NCBI GenBank assembly: GCA_004561555.1
Contig: SFVH01000016.1
Coordinates: 1 to 39,800, forward strand
Reading direction: 5' to 3'
DNA from: a bacterium
GTDB taxonomy: Bacteria > Bacteroidota > Bacteroidia > Bacteroidales > Muribaculaceae
Length of the DNA: 39,800 nucleotides
Below are positions 25,721-35,030 of this stretch, in pieces (within the stretch, counting starts at the first letter, position 1; the number at the start of each line of letters is the position of its first letter). Below the pieces are notes generated by a model, which was not told the origin of the DNA, did no database searches, and worked only from the letters and a program-made list of their open reading frames with translations. A program made the translations under genes and the position numbers.

Positions 25721-27001
25721 TTAGTCTAAATCGAAGCCGATGTCACGACGGAAATATTTACCGTCGAAATCTATTTGCTCAATAGTGGCAAACGAGCGCG
25801 CCAACGCCTCATCCTTCGAGTTGCCGTAGCTGCTTACGGCAATCACACGCCCACCGGCAGTGACCACTCCGTCGGGCGTTTGCTTCGTTCCGGCATGAAA
25901 CAAGATGCTCTCCGAGGGGACGTCAAGTCCGGAGATAAGTTTACCCTTCTCATAAGCACCCGGATAACCGGCACTCACCATCATCACCGTCACAGCATAA
26001 CGCTCATCAATAGCCATCTTACGGCTGTCGAGCGACGAGGAAGCCACCCCTTCAAGCAAGTCGAGGAGGTCGCCGTTGATGCGAAGCATCACAGCCTCCG
26101 TTTCAGGGTCACCCATACGCACATTATATTCAATCACCATGGGGTCATTATCCACATTAATCAGACCGAGGAAAATAAAACCCTTATAAGTGAGCTTTTC
26201 TTCATTCAACCCCTTAAGAGTTGGGAGCACTATGCGCTCTTCCACCTTTTTCATAAAAGACACATCGGCGAAACTCACCGGCGACACAGCCCCCATACCA
26301 CCGGTGTTCAAGCCCTTGTCACCCTCACCGATGCGCTTATAATCCTTAGCCACCGGCAGAATCTTATAGCTCACTCCATCGGTCAAAACAAACACCGAAC
26401 ATTCGATGCCCGACAGAAACTCCTCAATCACCACCGTAGCCGACGACTTTCCAAACATACCGCCAAGCATTTCCTTCAGAGCATCCACAGCCTCCTCGAG
26501 AGTAGGCAGAATAAGCACACCCTTTCCGGCTGCCAATCCGTCGGCTTTAAGCACATAAGGAGCCCGAAGCGAATTTAAGAAATCGATGCCTTCCTCGATA
26601 TTCTCAGCCGACACGCTGAGATAGCGAGCCGTGGGGATATTGTGGCGCATCATAAACCCCTTGGCAAAGTCCTTGCTACCTTCGAGCTGAGCACCCGCTT
26701 TCGAGGGACCAATTACCGGGATATGGCATATCTTCTCATCACCGGCGAAATAATCGTAGATACCAGCCACCAACGGGTCTTCGTTACCCACCACAATCAT
26801 CGTCACGCCATTACTTAAAGCAAAATCGGCGACCGCCGGGAAATCCAACGGCGAGAGGTTGACATTTTCGCCATATTGCTCAGTGCCACCATTGCCCGGG
26901 GCTATATACAACTTGATGAGATTATCACTTTGCGCCAATTTCCACGCCAATGCCGACTCTCTACCACCGGAGCCGAGAAGAAGAACCGTATGCTTGCTCA
27001 T
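25721..27001 (-). CDS. purD: Phosphoribosylamine-glycine ligase (GAR synthetase)
   Basis: 426 residues from the ATG at 27001 (MSKHTVLLLGSGGRESALAW); a TTG two codons before is the alternative. The ATP-grasp enzyme shows GSGGRE (9-14), the ATP-binding region YVLKADGLAAGKGVLI, GLNTGGMGAVSP and NVRMGDPETEAV, all diagnostic of PurD. It makes glycinamide ribonucleotide from phosphoribosylamine, glycine and ATP in purine synthesis. It begins 22 bases after the THUMP methyltransferase stop and is probably the last intact gene of the psd-led run. Confidence 0.95.
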   Translation of the reverse strand: MSKHTVLLLGSGGRESALAWKLAQSDNLIKLYIAPGNGGTEQYGENVNLSPLDFPAVADFALSNGVTMIVVGNEDPLVAGIYDYFAGDEKICHIPVIGPSKAGAQLEGSKDFAKGFMMRHNIPTARYLSVSAENIEEGIDFLNSLRAPYVLKADGLAAGKGVLILPTLEEAVDALKEMLGGMFGKSSATVVIEEFLSGIECSVFVLTDGVSYKILPVAKDYKRIGEGDKGLNTGGMGAVSPVSFADVSFMKKVEERIVLPTLKGLNEEKLTYKGFIFLGLINVDNDPMVIEYNVRMGDPETEAVMLRINGDLLDLLEGVASSSLDSRKMAIDERYAVTVMMVSAGYPGAYEKGKLISGLDVPSESILFHAGTKQTPDGVVTAGGRVIAVSSYGNSKDEALARSFATIEQIDFDGKYFRRDIGFDLD

Positions 27002-27023
27002 TATCAAAAAATTTATCTGTTTG

Positions 27024-28544
27024 CTAATCTTTATTGTCTTTTCTATTGCGATGCCTCATCACCACTTCCGTTTCGCCCCATTCCGACTCATCGAAAAGTT
27101 TAGGCATCTTAAATCTCACATTTTTACGCACTTTCTCGTCGTTGAAATCTCGACGACGCTCGCTGTACGGCTTGTGATAACGCTCTTCGAGAGGATTTTT
27201 AGCCTTTCTACGTTTCACACCATGTCGGTCCTTCTCCCAACCGTCGCTGTCTTTTTCCCTCTTAAAGTCGCGACGAGAGCGATGACCATCGTCTTGATTT
27301 TTCCAGCGGCGCGGAGGACGGCTTTCCTCGTCATCCTCACGTTTTTTTCTCATCGGGCGAGGCTTTGGAGCTTCACCTCTAAGCGCTCGACCTTGCTTTC
27401 TGAATTCAGCATAAGTGCCATCAAACACTTCATACTCCCTAAATTCACACTCCAAAGCTCCGTTGAGCATCGGGATTTTACGAGAAGGCTTCAAACCGAT
27501 TTTGTCGAAACACTCCTTCTTCATCCCGATAATCCAAGCGTGGTAATTCTTAAACACATTTTTCAGCTGCGAGCCAATTGACGCATAAAGCGCATCCATA
27601 TCGTCGGCAGAGATACGCTCACCGTAGGGAGGATTAGTGATTAATATGCCACCCTCCGGCGCTTCGGTATAGTCGGAGATAGGCGACACTTTGAGGTCGA
27701 TGTCACGCCCCACGCCGGCACTTTTGATGTTTCTCTCCGCGATGGCAATAGCCTTAGGCGAAATGTCGGAGCCGTAAATCTTATGCACAAATTCGCGCTC
27801 TGCAGAATCATCATTATATATATCATCAAACAAATCACGGTCGAAATCGGGCCAATTTTCGAAAGCAAAACCGCTTCTGAACACGCCCGGATTAATATTT
27901 CTCGCTATCAACGCAGCCTCGATTAGAAACGTTCCGGAGCCACACATCGGGTCGATGAGATTACATTCGCCGTGCCAACCCGTCTTTAGGATTAATCCGG
28001 CGGCAAGCACTTCATTGATAGGCGCCTCCGTCTGCTCCACACGATATCCACGCTTGTGGAGCGACTCTCCGGAGCTGTCGAGCGATAGAGTGACGCTATC
28101 TTGATAGATATGCACATTCAACAAAATATCCGCACCCGAGAGGCGTATCGACGGGCGACGCCCATAGCGCTCGGTAAAGAAGTCGGCGATAGCATCTTTC
28201 ACCCTGTAAGTGACAAACTTAGAGTGACGAAAATCTTCGCTAAACACCGTAGAGTCGATAGCGAAAGTCTTGTCGGGAGAGAGAAACTTGTCCCAATCGA
28301 AAAGCTTAGCCTGCTCATAAAGCTCGTCGGCATCCGTGGCTTTAAACGTGTAGATAGGCTTAAGAATTCTCAGAGCCGTACGGCAACAAAAGTTTGCTCT
28401 ATACAATATTTCCATATTGCCTTTAAAAGCCACCATACGAGTGCCCGGGGTCACATCTTCAGCGCCTAATTGTCGCAATTCGTCGGCCAACACATCTTCC
28501 AACCCTTGAAAAGTCTTGGCGACCAATTCCATTTTCTCTTCCAT
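27024..28544 (-). CDS. THUMP-domain rRNA/tRNA methyltransferase (RlmL N-terminal-like)
   Basis: 506 residues. The N-terminal THUMP domain (about 40-160) recognises RNA; a Rossmann-like SAM-dependent domain follows with DPMCGSGTF (198-206) and the amino-methylation motif NPPYGER (304-310). It resembles the N-terminal half of E. coli RlmL, which makes m2G2445 in 23S rRNA; many Bacteroidota have this half alone. From about residue 384 to the end there is a 120-residue tail very rich in Arg, Lys, Asp and Glu and low in hydrophobics, presumably disordered and RNA-binding. It starts 9 bases after the serine acetyltransferase stop. MEEK... is the chosen start; MELVAKTF four codons later is possible. 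Confidence 0.88.
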   Translation of the reverse strand: MEEKMELVAKTFQGLEDVLADELRQLGAEDVTPGTRMVAFKGNMEILYRANFCCRTALRILKPIYTFKATDADELYEQAKLFDWDKFLSPDKTFAIDSTVFSEDFRHSKFVTYRVKDAIADFFTERYGRRPSIRLSGADILLNVHIYQDSVTLSLDSSGESLHKRGYRVEQTEAPINEVLAAGLILKTGWHGECNLIDPMCGSGTFLIEAALIARNINPGVFRSGFAFENWPDFDRDLFDDIYNDDSAEREFVHKIYGSDISPKAIAIAERNIKSAGVGRDIDLKVSPISDYTEAPEGGILITNPPYGERISADDMDALYASIGSQLKNVFKNYHAWIIGMKKECFDKIGLKPSRKIPMLNGALECEFREYEVFDGTYAEFRKQGRALRGEAPKPRPMRKKREDDEESRPPRRWKNQDDGHRSRRDFKREKDSDGWEKDRHGVKRRKAKNPLEERYHKPYSERRRDFNDEKVRKNVRFKMPKLFDESEWGETEVVMRHRNRKDNKD

Positions 28545-28553
28545 ATTATATTA

Positions 28554-29477
28554 TTAATCCTGTTTAAATCTAAGAATATTGTTTGCACGAGCTTGTGTGA
28601 GTTTCTCGCCGTCAGCCACATCTTCGGTCACCCAAATGTTACCTCCGATAACGGCATTATTACCTATGCGGATGCGTCCGAGCACCGAAGTGTTGGAGTA
28701 AATCACCACATTGTCGCCGATAATAGGGTGACGAGGGATGCCCTTGATAGGATTACCATCGGAGTCCATATCAAAACTTTTAGCCCCAAGGGTCACACCC
28801 TGATACAGCTTCACATTATTTCCAATAATTGCAGTTGCACCAATCACGACACCCGTGCCGTGGTCGATAGAGAAAAATTCACCTATCGTGGCTCCGGGAT
28901 GGATGTCGATACCTGTTTCCGAATGAGCCATCTCGCTAATCATGCGAGGGATGATTGGTACCCCGAGAGAGAGCAAAGCGTGGGCTATGCGATAGTTCAT
29001 GATAGCCTTCAGCCCCGGATAGCAGAATATCACCTCCTCGGTGGTCACGGCAGCGGGGTCACCACAATAGGTGGCTTGCACATCGGTGTGGAGCAAATGT
29101 CTTAACTGTGGGAGTTGCTCGATAAAAGCAGCGGCAATCTCCGAGGCTTGACATTCGAGCGAAGCGTAGTCAACCGATGCATTACAGTCTTGCTCAAGCG
29201 CCAACCCGGCGGCAATCTGCTTCACCAAAAGCGAATGGAGCTTGCCACACTTTATTCCGATAAAATACTCCAATGAATAAATTGTGACATCATCGTCGCC
29301 ATAGAAACCCGGGAACAACACGGAGCGACAGATATCAATGATTTCACGAATAGAAGATTGCACCGGAAGGGGCTCACCGCTCCGGCAAAGGTGGCACATG
29401 GTGCCGAGTGACGTTTTGTCGGCAAGCATCAGCGCAACTTTACGAAGCCTGTCTTCCTGTCTGTACGTCTTATTCAT
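28554..29477 (-). CDS. cysE: Serine O-acetyltransferase
   Basis: 307 residues from the ATG at 29477 (MNKTYRQEDRLRKVAL), a start that overlaps the upstream DUF4834 gene by 8 bases. A helical N-terminal region (1-170) leads to left-handed beta-helix repeats with the diagnostic GIDIHPGATIGEFFSIDHGTGVVIG, catalytic His residues, and GNNVKLYQGVTLGAKS and RHPIIGD. This is the long EpsC/SAT form of Bacteroidota. It acetylates serine with acetyl-CoA for cysteine synthesis. The open frame continues upstream through the DUF4834 gene but without family similarity, so the inner ATG is preferred. Confidence 0.92.
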   Translation of the reverse strand: MNKTYRQEDRLRKVALMLADKTSLGTMCHLCRSGEPLPVQSSIREIIDICRSVLFPGFYGDDDVTIYSLEYFIGIKCGKLHSLLVKQIAAGLALEQDCNASVDYASLECQASEIAAAFIEQLPQLRHLLHTDVQATYCGDPAAVTTEEVIFCYPGLKAIMNYRIAHALLSLGVPIIPRMISEMAHSETGIDIHPGATIGEFFSIDHGTGVVIGATAIIGNNVKLYQGVTLGAKSFDMDSDGNPIKGIPRHPIIGDNVVIYSNTSVLGRIRIGNNAVIGGNIWVTEDVADGEKLTQARANNILRFKQD

Positions 29478-29829
29478 CAGTATGTCGTTTATTGTAAAGA
29501 ATTTCTTCAAATTCAGCATCCGAAATGCGTGGCTCCACCTTATTCTTATCAAATGAAGTCTCAGGCACTGTCGGCTCATTGTCGGCGATTGAGATTTCCT
29601 CAAAACGCACATATTCGCCGTCCGACTTTCCAAACACTTTGCGCCGTTGTTTCCGGGCATCGGCATTAGACTTATTAGCCTTATCATAGGCTTGCTGTTG
29701 CTGCTCCGATGCTTGACGGAATGTGCGCGTAAACTGTCGCTTCATTCGCCACACGGTGTATACCACCCTCACCACCGGGATGAGAATAAGCAACAGCACC
29801 AACAAGAATAAAAAACCTAAGAATTCCAC
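29470..29829 (-). CDS. DUF4834 family small membrane protein
   Basis: 119 residues if begun at the GTG at 29829 (MEFLGFLFLLVLLLILIPVVRVVY), which follows GCGAAAAAA; a TTG at 29856 would add nine residues. One N-terminal membrane helix, then a basic and Gln-rich segment (WRMKRQFTRTFRQASEQQQQ) and an acidic tail. This matches DUF4834, found in Bacteroidota beside phospholipid synthesis genes, as it is here (44 bases after pssA). It overlaps the cysE start by 8 bases. Function unknown. Confidence 0.8.
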   Translation of the reverse strand: MEFLGFLFLLVLLLILIPVVRVVYTVWRMKRQFTRTFRQASEQQQQAYDKANKSNADARKQRRKVFGKSDGEYVRFEEISIADNEPTVPETSFDKNKVEPRISDAEFEEILYNKRHTDE

Positions 29830-29873
29830 TTTTTTCGCATTAAAAAAATATGTCAATTATTGACTAAACAAAC

Positions 29874-30590
29874 CTACACCTCTGCTTGTTCACCTCTTTT
29901 TTCGGTTATCGACAACAATATATATAGGATAATCGTCCAAAGCAGTCCGGCAAGCTGCATCCATGCCACGAGCATCGCTGCCCCCAATAGCAACGCATAA
30001 CGGCGCACATTGAAGCGCAACGACAAGCTCTTCACTTTGAGAGAGAACATCGGCAATCGGCACACCATCAACAGCGGGAACAGCACCACCAACGCCGTCA
30101 TCCACACATCGCCGAGATATCTGAAATCTACATTCCAAGCCACCAATCCAATCCAAAATATTGCATTTGCAGGGATAGGCAAGCCAATGAAAGAAGTTGT
30201 CTGGCGGTCGTCGATATTAAACTTTGCAAGCCTCAGCGCTCCAAAGATAGCGATGAGAAATGCGGCATACGACATCGGATGCGAACCATTGACTTGCATT
30301 TGATTAAACACCAATGCTGCGGGAGCCACCCCGAAGCTCACAAGGTCGGAAAGCGAGTCGAGCTCTTTGCCCAACGCCGAATATGCGTGGAGCAATCGCG
30401 CACATAAGCCGTCGCAAAAGTCAAACAAGGCGGCAAGTGCTATAAAAAGAAACGACCATTCATAGCCGTGCCACCCACCGACGATGTCGCAAAACTTAAA
30501 AGCAAACACGATAGCCATACAACCTGCAAACAAGTTCATACAGGTGATTGTATTGGGCACATTTTGCTTGATAGTATGCAAGAATTTCAT
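29874..30590 (-). CDS. pssA: CDP-diacylglycerol-serine O-phosphatidyltransferase
   Basis: 238 residues, about eight membrane helices. The CDP-alcohol phosphotransferase motif DG-x2-AR-x8-G-x3-D-x3-D is complete: DGLCARLLHAYSALG followed by KELDSLSD (about 60-85). It makes phosphatidylserine from CDP-diacylglycerol and serine at the inner membrane. Its start is 8 bases after the psd stop, so the two steps to phosphatidylethanolamine are made together. The C-terminus KRGEQAEV is basic/acidic and cytoplasmic. Confidence 0.94.
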   Translation of the reverse strand: MKFLHTIKQNVPNTITCMNLFAGCMAIVFAFKFCDIVGGWHGYEWSFLFIALAALFDFCDGLCARLLHAYSALGKELDSLSDLVSFGVAPAALVFNQMQVNGSHPMSYAAFLIAIFGALRLAKFNIDDRQTTSFIGLPIPANAIFWIGLVAWNVDFRYLGDVWMTALVVLFPLLMVCRLPMFSLKVKSLSLRFNVRRYALLLGAAMLVAWMQLAGLLWTIILYILLSITEKRGEQAEV

Positions 30591-30598
30591 AGTTTTTC

Positions 30599-31279
30599 TT
30601 ATTTTTCTTTCAGACGCGCAATCGGGGTGATGCCACCCACAGTTTTGTCGCCAACCTTTACGAAGATTTCAGCATCGAGTGGCAAATAGATATCCACCCT
30701 TGAGCCGAACTTGATAAAACCGAGATGGTCAGAGATATCGGCATGACATCCCGGGTGAGAATAAGTGACAATGCGTCGAGCAATGGCTCCGGCAATCTGA
30801 CACACGAGAATGCGCGTACCGCCGGGAGTGCGTATCACCACCGACGAATGCTCATTTTCGCTGCTCGACTTGGGCAAGTAAGCGGCGCGGAAACGTCCGG
30901 GCTGATAGCGCACCGACTCCACATCACCGTCAACGGGATACCAATTGGCATGGACATTAAACACCGACATAAACACCGACAACTGAATCACCCGCTTATG
31001 CAGCACGGTTGTCTCCTCCACTTCTTCAAGAGCCACCACCTTTCCGTCGACCGATGACACCACGATGCCCTCACGCTCGCCCTTGAAATTACGCAAAGGC
31101 GACCGAAAGAAATTAGCCACAAGCCACATAGCTGCGAGCGACAAGCCACCGGAAATACACCAAGCCACTTTCGACTCCACAAATAGCACTATCGGGACAT
31201 TGATAACCACCAATATCAACAATAGCGTCAAGATGATATTCACGCCCTCTCTATGTAGTTTGACACTCATTCTTTTCAT
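30599..31279 (-). CDS. psd: Phosphatidylserine decarboxylase (short archaeal-like type)
   Basis: 226 residues from the ATG at 31279 (MKRMSVKLHREG); a TTG four codons earlier is less likely. Two N-terminal membrane helices (ILTLLLILVVINVPIVLF) precede a cytosolic catalytic part with VHANWYPVDGDV and the self-cleavage site Gly-Ser in KFGSRVDIYLP near the end, where Ser becomes the pyruvoyl cofactor. It converts phosphatidylserine to phosphatidylethanolamine. It heads the run psd-pssA-DUF4834-cysE. A TATTTTTG on the minus strand at 31296-31289 could be the -7 element but would leave a very short leader and has no good -33 partner. Confidence 0.93.
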   Translation of the reverse strand: MKRMSVKLHREGVNIILTLLLILVVINVPIVLFVESKVAWCISGGLSLAAMWLVANFFRSPLRNFKGEREGIVVSSVDGKVVALEEVEETTVLHKRVIQLSVFMSVFNVHANWYPVDGDVESVRYQPGRFRAAYLPKSSSENEHSSVVIRTPGGTRILVCQIAGAIARRIVTYSHPGCHADISDHLGFIKFGSRVDIYLPLDAEIFVKVGDKTVGGITPIARLKEK

Positions 31280-31427
31280 TTTATCGAACAAAAATATAAC
31301 AAAAATTTGGAAAATAAAACTATTTCTTCAAATTGTGTTGTTTTTTATTCTTCTTTTACTGTTTCAATAGTTATTAGGTGCTGTATAACATATTTTTTTG
31401 TATCAAACGACTCTATCACGGTTTTTA

Positions 31428-31459
31428 TTTGCCTAAGAGCGGCAAACATTGTATCTTTG
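31428..31459 (+). promoter_or_regulatory. Promoter of the pseudouridine synthase gene
   Basis: TTTG (31428-31431), 20 bases, TATCTTTG (31452-31459): full consensus. The ATG at 31479 is 19 bases after the -7 element, which also argues against the earlier TTG start inside the promoter. Confidence 0.8.
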
Positions 31460-31478
31460 CACTCCAAATCAGACAATT

Positions 31479-32396
31479 ATGACAAGAACGACAAAGCCGG
31501 GCGCAGAGCGTCGCCGATGGCGTCCTGACAGCATCTTTATATGGAGGAATGAGGAAGAAACCACACTCTTGCAATGCCTCGAGCAGAAATTATCCGACCA
31601 CAAGCGTTCATCGTTGAAAGCGATGATGAAATATGGGCAAGTGGCGGTCAACGGAGTGCCGACGAGCCAATTTGACGTAACGGTGCAACCCGGCGACGAG
31701 ATGTCGGTCAATTTCACACGTCCGTTTGTGACCTTTTCACATCCACGCATCCGCTTGGTATATGAAGACGATGACATCATTGTGGTGCACAAAGGGAGCG
31801 GCATCCTCTCAGTGGGCACCGACAATCGCAGCGACGGCACGGCATACAGCATCGTGCGCAACTATCTTAAAAATAAGGACCCACACTTAAAACTGTTTAT
31901 CATCCATCGCTTGGACCGCGATACCTCCGGCTTAATGATGTTTGCCAAAAACATCGAAGCTAAAGAAGCGATGCAGCACAATTGGAATAACATGGTGTTG
32001 AGTCGCACCTATGTGGCAGTGGTTGAAGGCAAAGTAGAAGAAGAATCCGGCACGGTAAGGAGTTACCTTGCCGAGACATCGCAATATGAGGTGTATTCCA
32101 CACAAAACCCCGAGGAGGGGCAACTCGCCATCACTCGCTACAAGCGGCTCGACTGTCGCCACGGCTACTCGCTGATGGAGCTGAGCCTCGACACCGGACG
32201 CAAAAATCAAATACGCGTGCATATGAAAGATTTGGGACACCCTATCGTGGGCGACCGCAAGTATGGCGCAAAGAGCAGTCCCCTTCGCCGCATGGCACTT
32301 CATGCTCGCACTCTCCGGTTTGTACATCCGGTGACTCGCAAAGATATGCTTTTTGAGACACCAATCCCCTCGCGGTTTTTATCTCTATTAAAATAG
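31479..32396 (+). CDS. RluA-family RNA pseudouridine synthase
   Basis: 305 residues from the ATG at 31479 (MTRTTKPGAERRRWRP). An S4-like RNA-binding domain (about 25-85, LLQCLEQKLSDHKRSSLKAMMKYGQVAVNG) precedes the catalytic domain, with IIHRLDRDTSGLMMFAK (catalytic Asp in HRLDRDTSG) and GRKNQIRVHMKDLGHPIVGDRKYG. It isomerises uridine in rRNA or tRNA; RluC/D-type, exact target unknown. It is followed by 130 bases before pheT, which has its own promoter-like signal. Confidence 0.92.
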   Translation: MTRTTKPGAERRRWRPDSIFIWRNEEETTLLQCLEQKLSDHKRSSLKAMMKYGQVAVNGVPTSQFDVTVQPGDEMSVNFTRPFVTFSHPRIRLVYEDDDIIVVHKGSGILSVGTDNRSDGTAYSIVRNYLKNKDPHLKLFIIHRLDRDTSGLMMFAKNIEAKEAMQHNWNNMVLSRTYVAVVEGKVEEESGTVRSYLAETSQYEVYSTQNPEEGQLAITRYKRLDCRHGYSLMELSLDTGRKNQIRVHMKDLGHPIVGDRKYGAKSSPLRRMALHARTLRFVHPVTRKDMLFETPIPSRFLSLLK

Positions 32397-32432
32397 CAAA
32401 TTTTATGAGCTGATAATGAAAAAACGGCAAAG

Positions 32433-32467
32433 TTTGTTTTTTCTTCAGTCAATTTGCAGTAATTTTG
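32433..32467 (+). promoter_or_regulatory. Probable promoter of pheT
   Basis: TTTG (32433-32436), 23 bases, TAATTTTG (32460-32467). The -7 element is good; the spacer is a little long. The leader would be about 52 bases to the pheT ATG at 32527. Confidence 0.55.
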
Positions 32468-32526
32468 TGCGTTATTACGTATTGTGTGTCATTTCGCTTG
32501 ACATTTTTTGAAATAAATCAAAGACT

Positions 32527-34992
32527 ATGAATATATCTTACAACTGGTTGAAACGCTACTTGGATTTCGACCTTACACCCGAAGAGGTGTCGGCGGCTCT
32601 CACCTCCATCGGTCTGGAAACGGATGGTGTGGAGAAAGTGGAGACCATCAAAGGCGGTCTTGAAGGGATTGTGATTGGCAAGGTGCTCACCTGCATCGAC
32701 CATCCCGACAGCGACCACCTTCACATCACCACCGTTGACCTCGGCGATGGCAACGCCACCCAAATAGTGTGTGGCGCCCCCAACGTTGCTGCAGGACAGC
32801 ATGTGGTGGTTGCCACCGTAGGCACCAAGCTCTACGACGGCGACAAAGAGTTTGCCATCAAGAAATCGAAAATTCGCGGTGTAGAATCGTTCGGCATGAT
32901 TTGCGCCGAAGACGAGATAGGCATCGGCACCTCCCACGACGGCATCATCGTGTTGCCTCAGAGCGCAGTGCCGGGCACCAAAGCCAAAGACTACTACGGC
33001 ATCAAGGACGACTATATGTTTGAAGTAGACCTCACTCCCAACCGCATCGACGCCGCCTCCCACTATGGCGTGGCGCGCGACCTTGCAGCATGGATGCAAG
33101 CCAACGGCAAAGAAGCGAAGCTCCACAAGCCCTCTGTAGAGGCTTATGCCGCTGACCGTTGCGATGGCGCAATAGCAGTGGAAGTGGCTTCGCCTGAAGC
33201 TTGCCTGCGCTATGCCGGAGTGACCATACGCAATGTCAAGGTGGCTGAAAGTCCGGAATGGCTTCGCAACTGCTTGACTGCCATAGGACAACGTCCGATA
33301 AACAACATTGTGGACATCACCAACTTCGTGCTCAATGCCTATTGCCAACCGCTTCACTGCTTTGATGTGGCAAAAGTGAAAGGCGAGAAAATTGTGGTAC
33401 GCACAGCTGAAGAAGGCTCAAAATTTGTCACCCTCGACGGCGTGGAGCGCACAATGACCTCACGCGACTTAATGATTTGCAATGCCGAAGAGCCGATGTG
33501 TATCGCCGGAGTGTTCGGCGGATTGGAGTCGGGAGTGACCGAAACTACTACCGACGTATTCTTGGAGTCGGCATGCTTCCACCCCACATGGGTGCGCAAG
33601 ACGGCACGTCGTCAGGCACTTAACACCGACGCCTCGTTTCGCTTCGAGCGCGGAGTAGACCCCAACAACGTCATCTATGCGCTCAAGATTGCCGCCCTTA
33701 TGGTCAAAGAGCTTGCCGGCGGCGAAATCTGCGGCGAAATCGTAGACATCTATCCTCAGCCTGTGGAGCGCCCCACAGTGGAGTTGAGCTACAATTATTT
33801 GGATAGCCTTATCGGCAAGGAGCTACCTCGCGATATGGTGAAAACCATCCTCGGCGCCCTCGAAATGGACATCGAAAACGAAACCGATGAGTCGCTGAAG
33901 CTTCGCATCCCGACCTATCGCGTTGACGTCACTCGTCCCTGCGACGTGGTGGAAGACATCCTCCGCATCTACGGATATAATAATGTGGAATTTGGTGACA
34001 CGCTCCATTCCTCACTTTCCTACAGACAAACCACCGACACCCTCGAACAGCTGCAAAATCAGGTGTCGGAGCAACTCACCGCTGCCGGCTACAATGAGAT
34101 TCTCAACAATTCACTCACGGCAGTGAGCTACTACGAAAGCCTTTCCACCTACCCCTTGTCATCGTGCGTTACGCTCCTCAACCCACTGAGCAACGACCTC
34201 GCGGTGATGCGACAGACTCTTATCTTCGGTGGTTTGGAAAGCCTTTCACATAACATCAACCGCAAGAATGCCAACTTGCTGATGTATGAATTTGGCAACG
34301 TCTACCATCGCAATCCCGAGGCAGACTCCACCGAGGAGAAACCGCTGGCACCGTTCAGCGAGGAGAAGCGACTCGGTATATGGATGACCGGCGACATCAC
34401 TGTTGCCAACTGGACCGAACCCTCACGCAAATCGTCGGTTTTTGACCTCAAAGCCACCGTCGAAAATGTGTTTGCTCGCTTGGGCATCACCGACAAAGAA
34501 ATTGTGGCTACACAAACGTCCAACGACCTCTTCTCTGCCTGCTTGGAATATCGCAATCGCGGCGGTAAACTGCTCGGACATATGGGTGTGGTGAGCCGCA
34601 AGATGATGAAGATTGCCGACATCCAACAGCCGGTATATTTCGCCGAGCTGTCGTGGGATGCATTGGCAAAGATGGCTCAGAAGAAAAAGGTGGAATACAG
34701 CGACCTGCCAAAGTCAATGCCCGTGAAGCGCGACCTCGCCCTGCTTCTTGACGAAGCCACAACCTTTGCACAGGTGGAAGCCGTGGTGCGCGCCTCCGAA
34801 AAACGCCTATTGAAAAGTGTTTCGCTCTTCGATGTGTATGAAGGCAAAAACCTCGAAGCCGGCAAAAAGTCGTATGCCATCAGCATGACTCTCCAAGACG
34901 ACGAAAAAACCCTCAACGACAAGCAGATAGATGCCGTAATGGGGAAAATTATCGCCAACCTCGAAAAGCAACTGGGCGCAAAATTGAGATAA
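32527..34992 (+). CDS. pheT: Phenylalanyl-tRNA synthetase beta subunit
   Basis: 821 residues, the full bacterial length. Order: N-terminal B1 domain (MNISYNWLKRYLDFDLTPEEV), the EMAP/tRNA-binding-like domain (about 40-155; IVIGKVLTCIDHPDSDHLHITTVDLG), B3/B4 editing domain (about 210-400; TPNRIDAASHYGVARDLAA precedes it), B5 domain (about 405-480), the catalytic-like core, and the C-terminal ferredoxin-fold anticodon-binding domain (DLPKSMPVKRDLALLLDE to the end). With PheS it charges tRNA-Phe; pheS is not in the window, so the two genes are separate. The next gene starts 38 bases on. Confidence 0.96.
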   Translation: MNISYNWLKRYLDFDLTPEEVSAALTSIGLETDGVEKVETIKGGLEGIVIGKVLTCIDHPDSDHLHITTVDLGDGNATQIVCGAPNVAAGQHVVVATVGTKLYDGDKEFAIKKSKIRGVESFGMICAEDEIGIGTSHDGIIVLPQSAVPGTKAKDYYGIKDDYMFEVDLTPNRIDAASHYGVARDLAAWMQANGKEAKLHKPSVEAYAADRCDGAIAVEVASPEACLRYAGVTIRNVKVAESPEWLRNCLTAIGQRPINNIVDITNFVLNAYCQPLHCFDVAKVKGEKIVVRTAEEGSKFVTLDGVERTMTSRDLMICNAEEPMCIAGVFGGLESGVTETTTDVFLESACFHPTWVRKTARRQALNTDASFRFERGVDPNNVIYALKIAALMVKELAGGEICGEIVDIYPQPVERPTVELSYNYLDSLIGKELPRDMVKTILGALEMDIENETDESLKLRIPTYRVDVTRPCDVVEDILRIYGYNNVEFGDTLHSSLSYRQTTDTLEQLQNQVSEQLTAAGYNEILNNSLTAVSYYESLSTYPLSSCVTLLNPLSNDLAVMRQTLIFGGLESLSHNINRKNANLLMYEFGNVYHRNPEADSTEEKPLAPFSEEKRLGIWMTGDITVANWTEPSRKSSVFDLKATVENVFARLGITDKEIVATQTSNDLFSACLEYRNRGGKLLGHMGVVSRKMMKIADIQQPVYFAELSWDALAKMAQKKKVEYSDLPKSMPVKRDLALLLDEATTFAQVEAVVRASEKRLLKSVSLFDVYEGKNLEAGKKSYAISMTLQDDEKTLNDKQIDAVMGKIIANLEKQLGAKLR

Positions 34993-35030
34993 TCATAATA
35001 AAAACAAAATAATAAAAAACTTATACACCA

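Noticed and set aside
29478..29687. Upstream extension of the serine acetyltransferase
   Set aside because: It overlaps the DUF4834 gene in another frame and shows no acetyltransferase similarity; the ATG at 29477 is conserved in type.
31289..31296. Minus-strand TATTTTTG as psd promoter
   Set aside because: No -33 element at a proper distance and a leader of only a few bases; kept as a remark in the psd entry, not as a feature.
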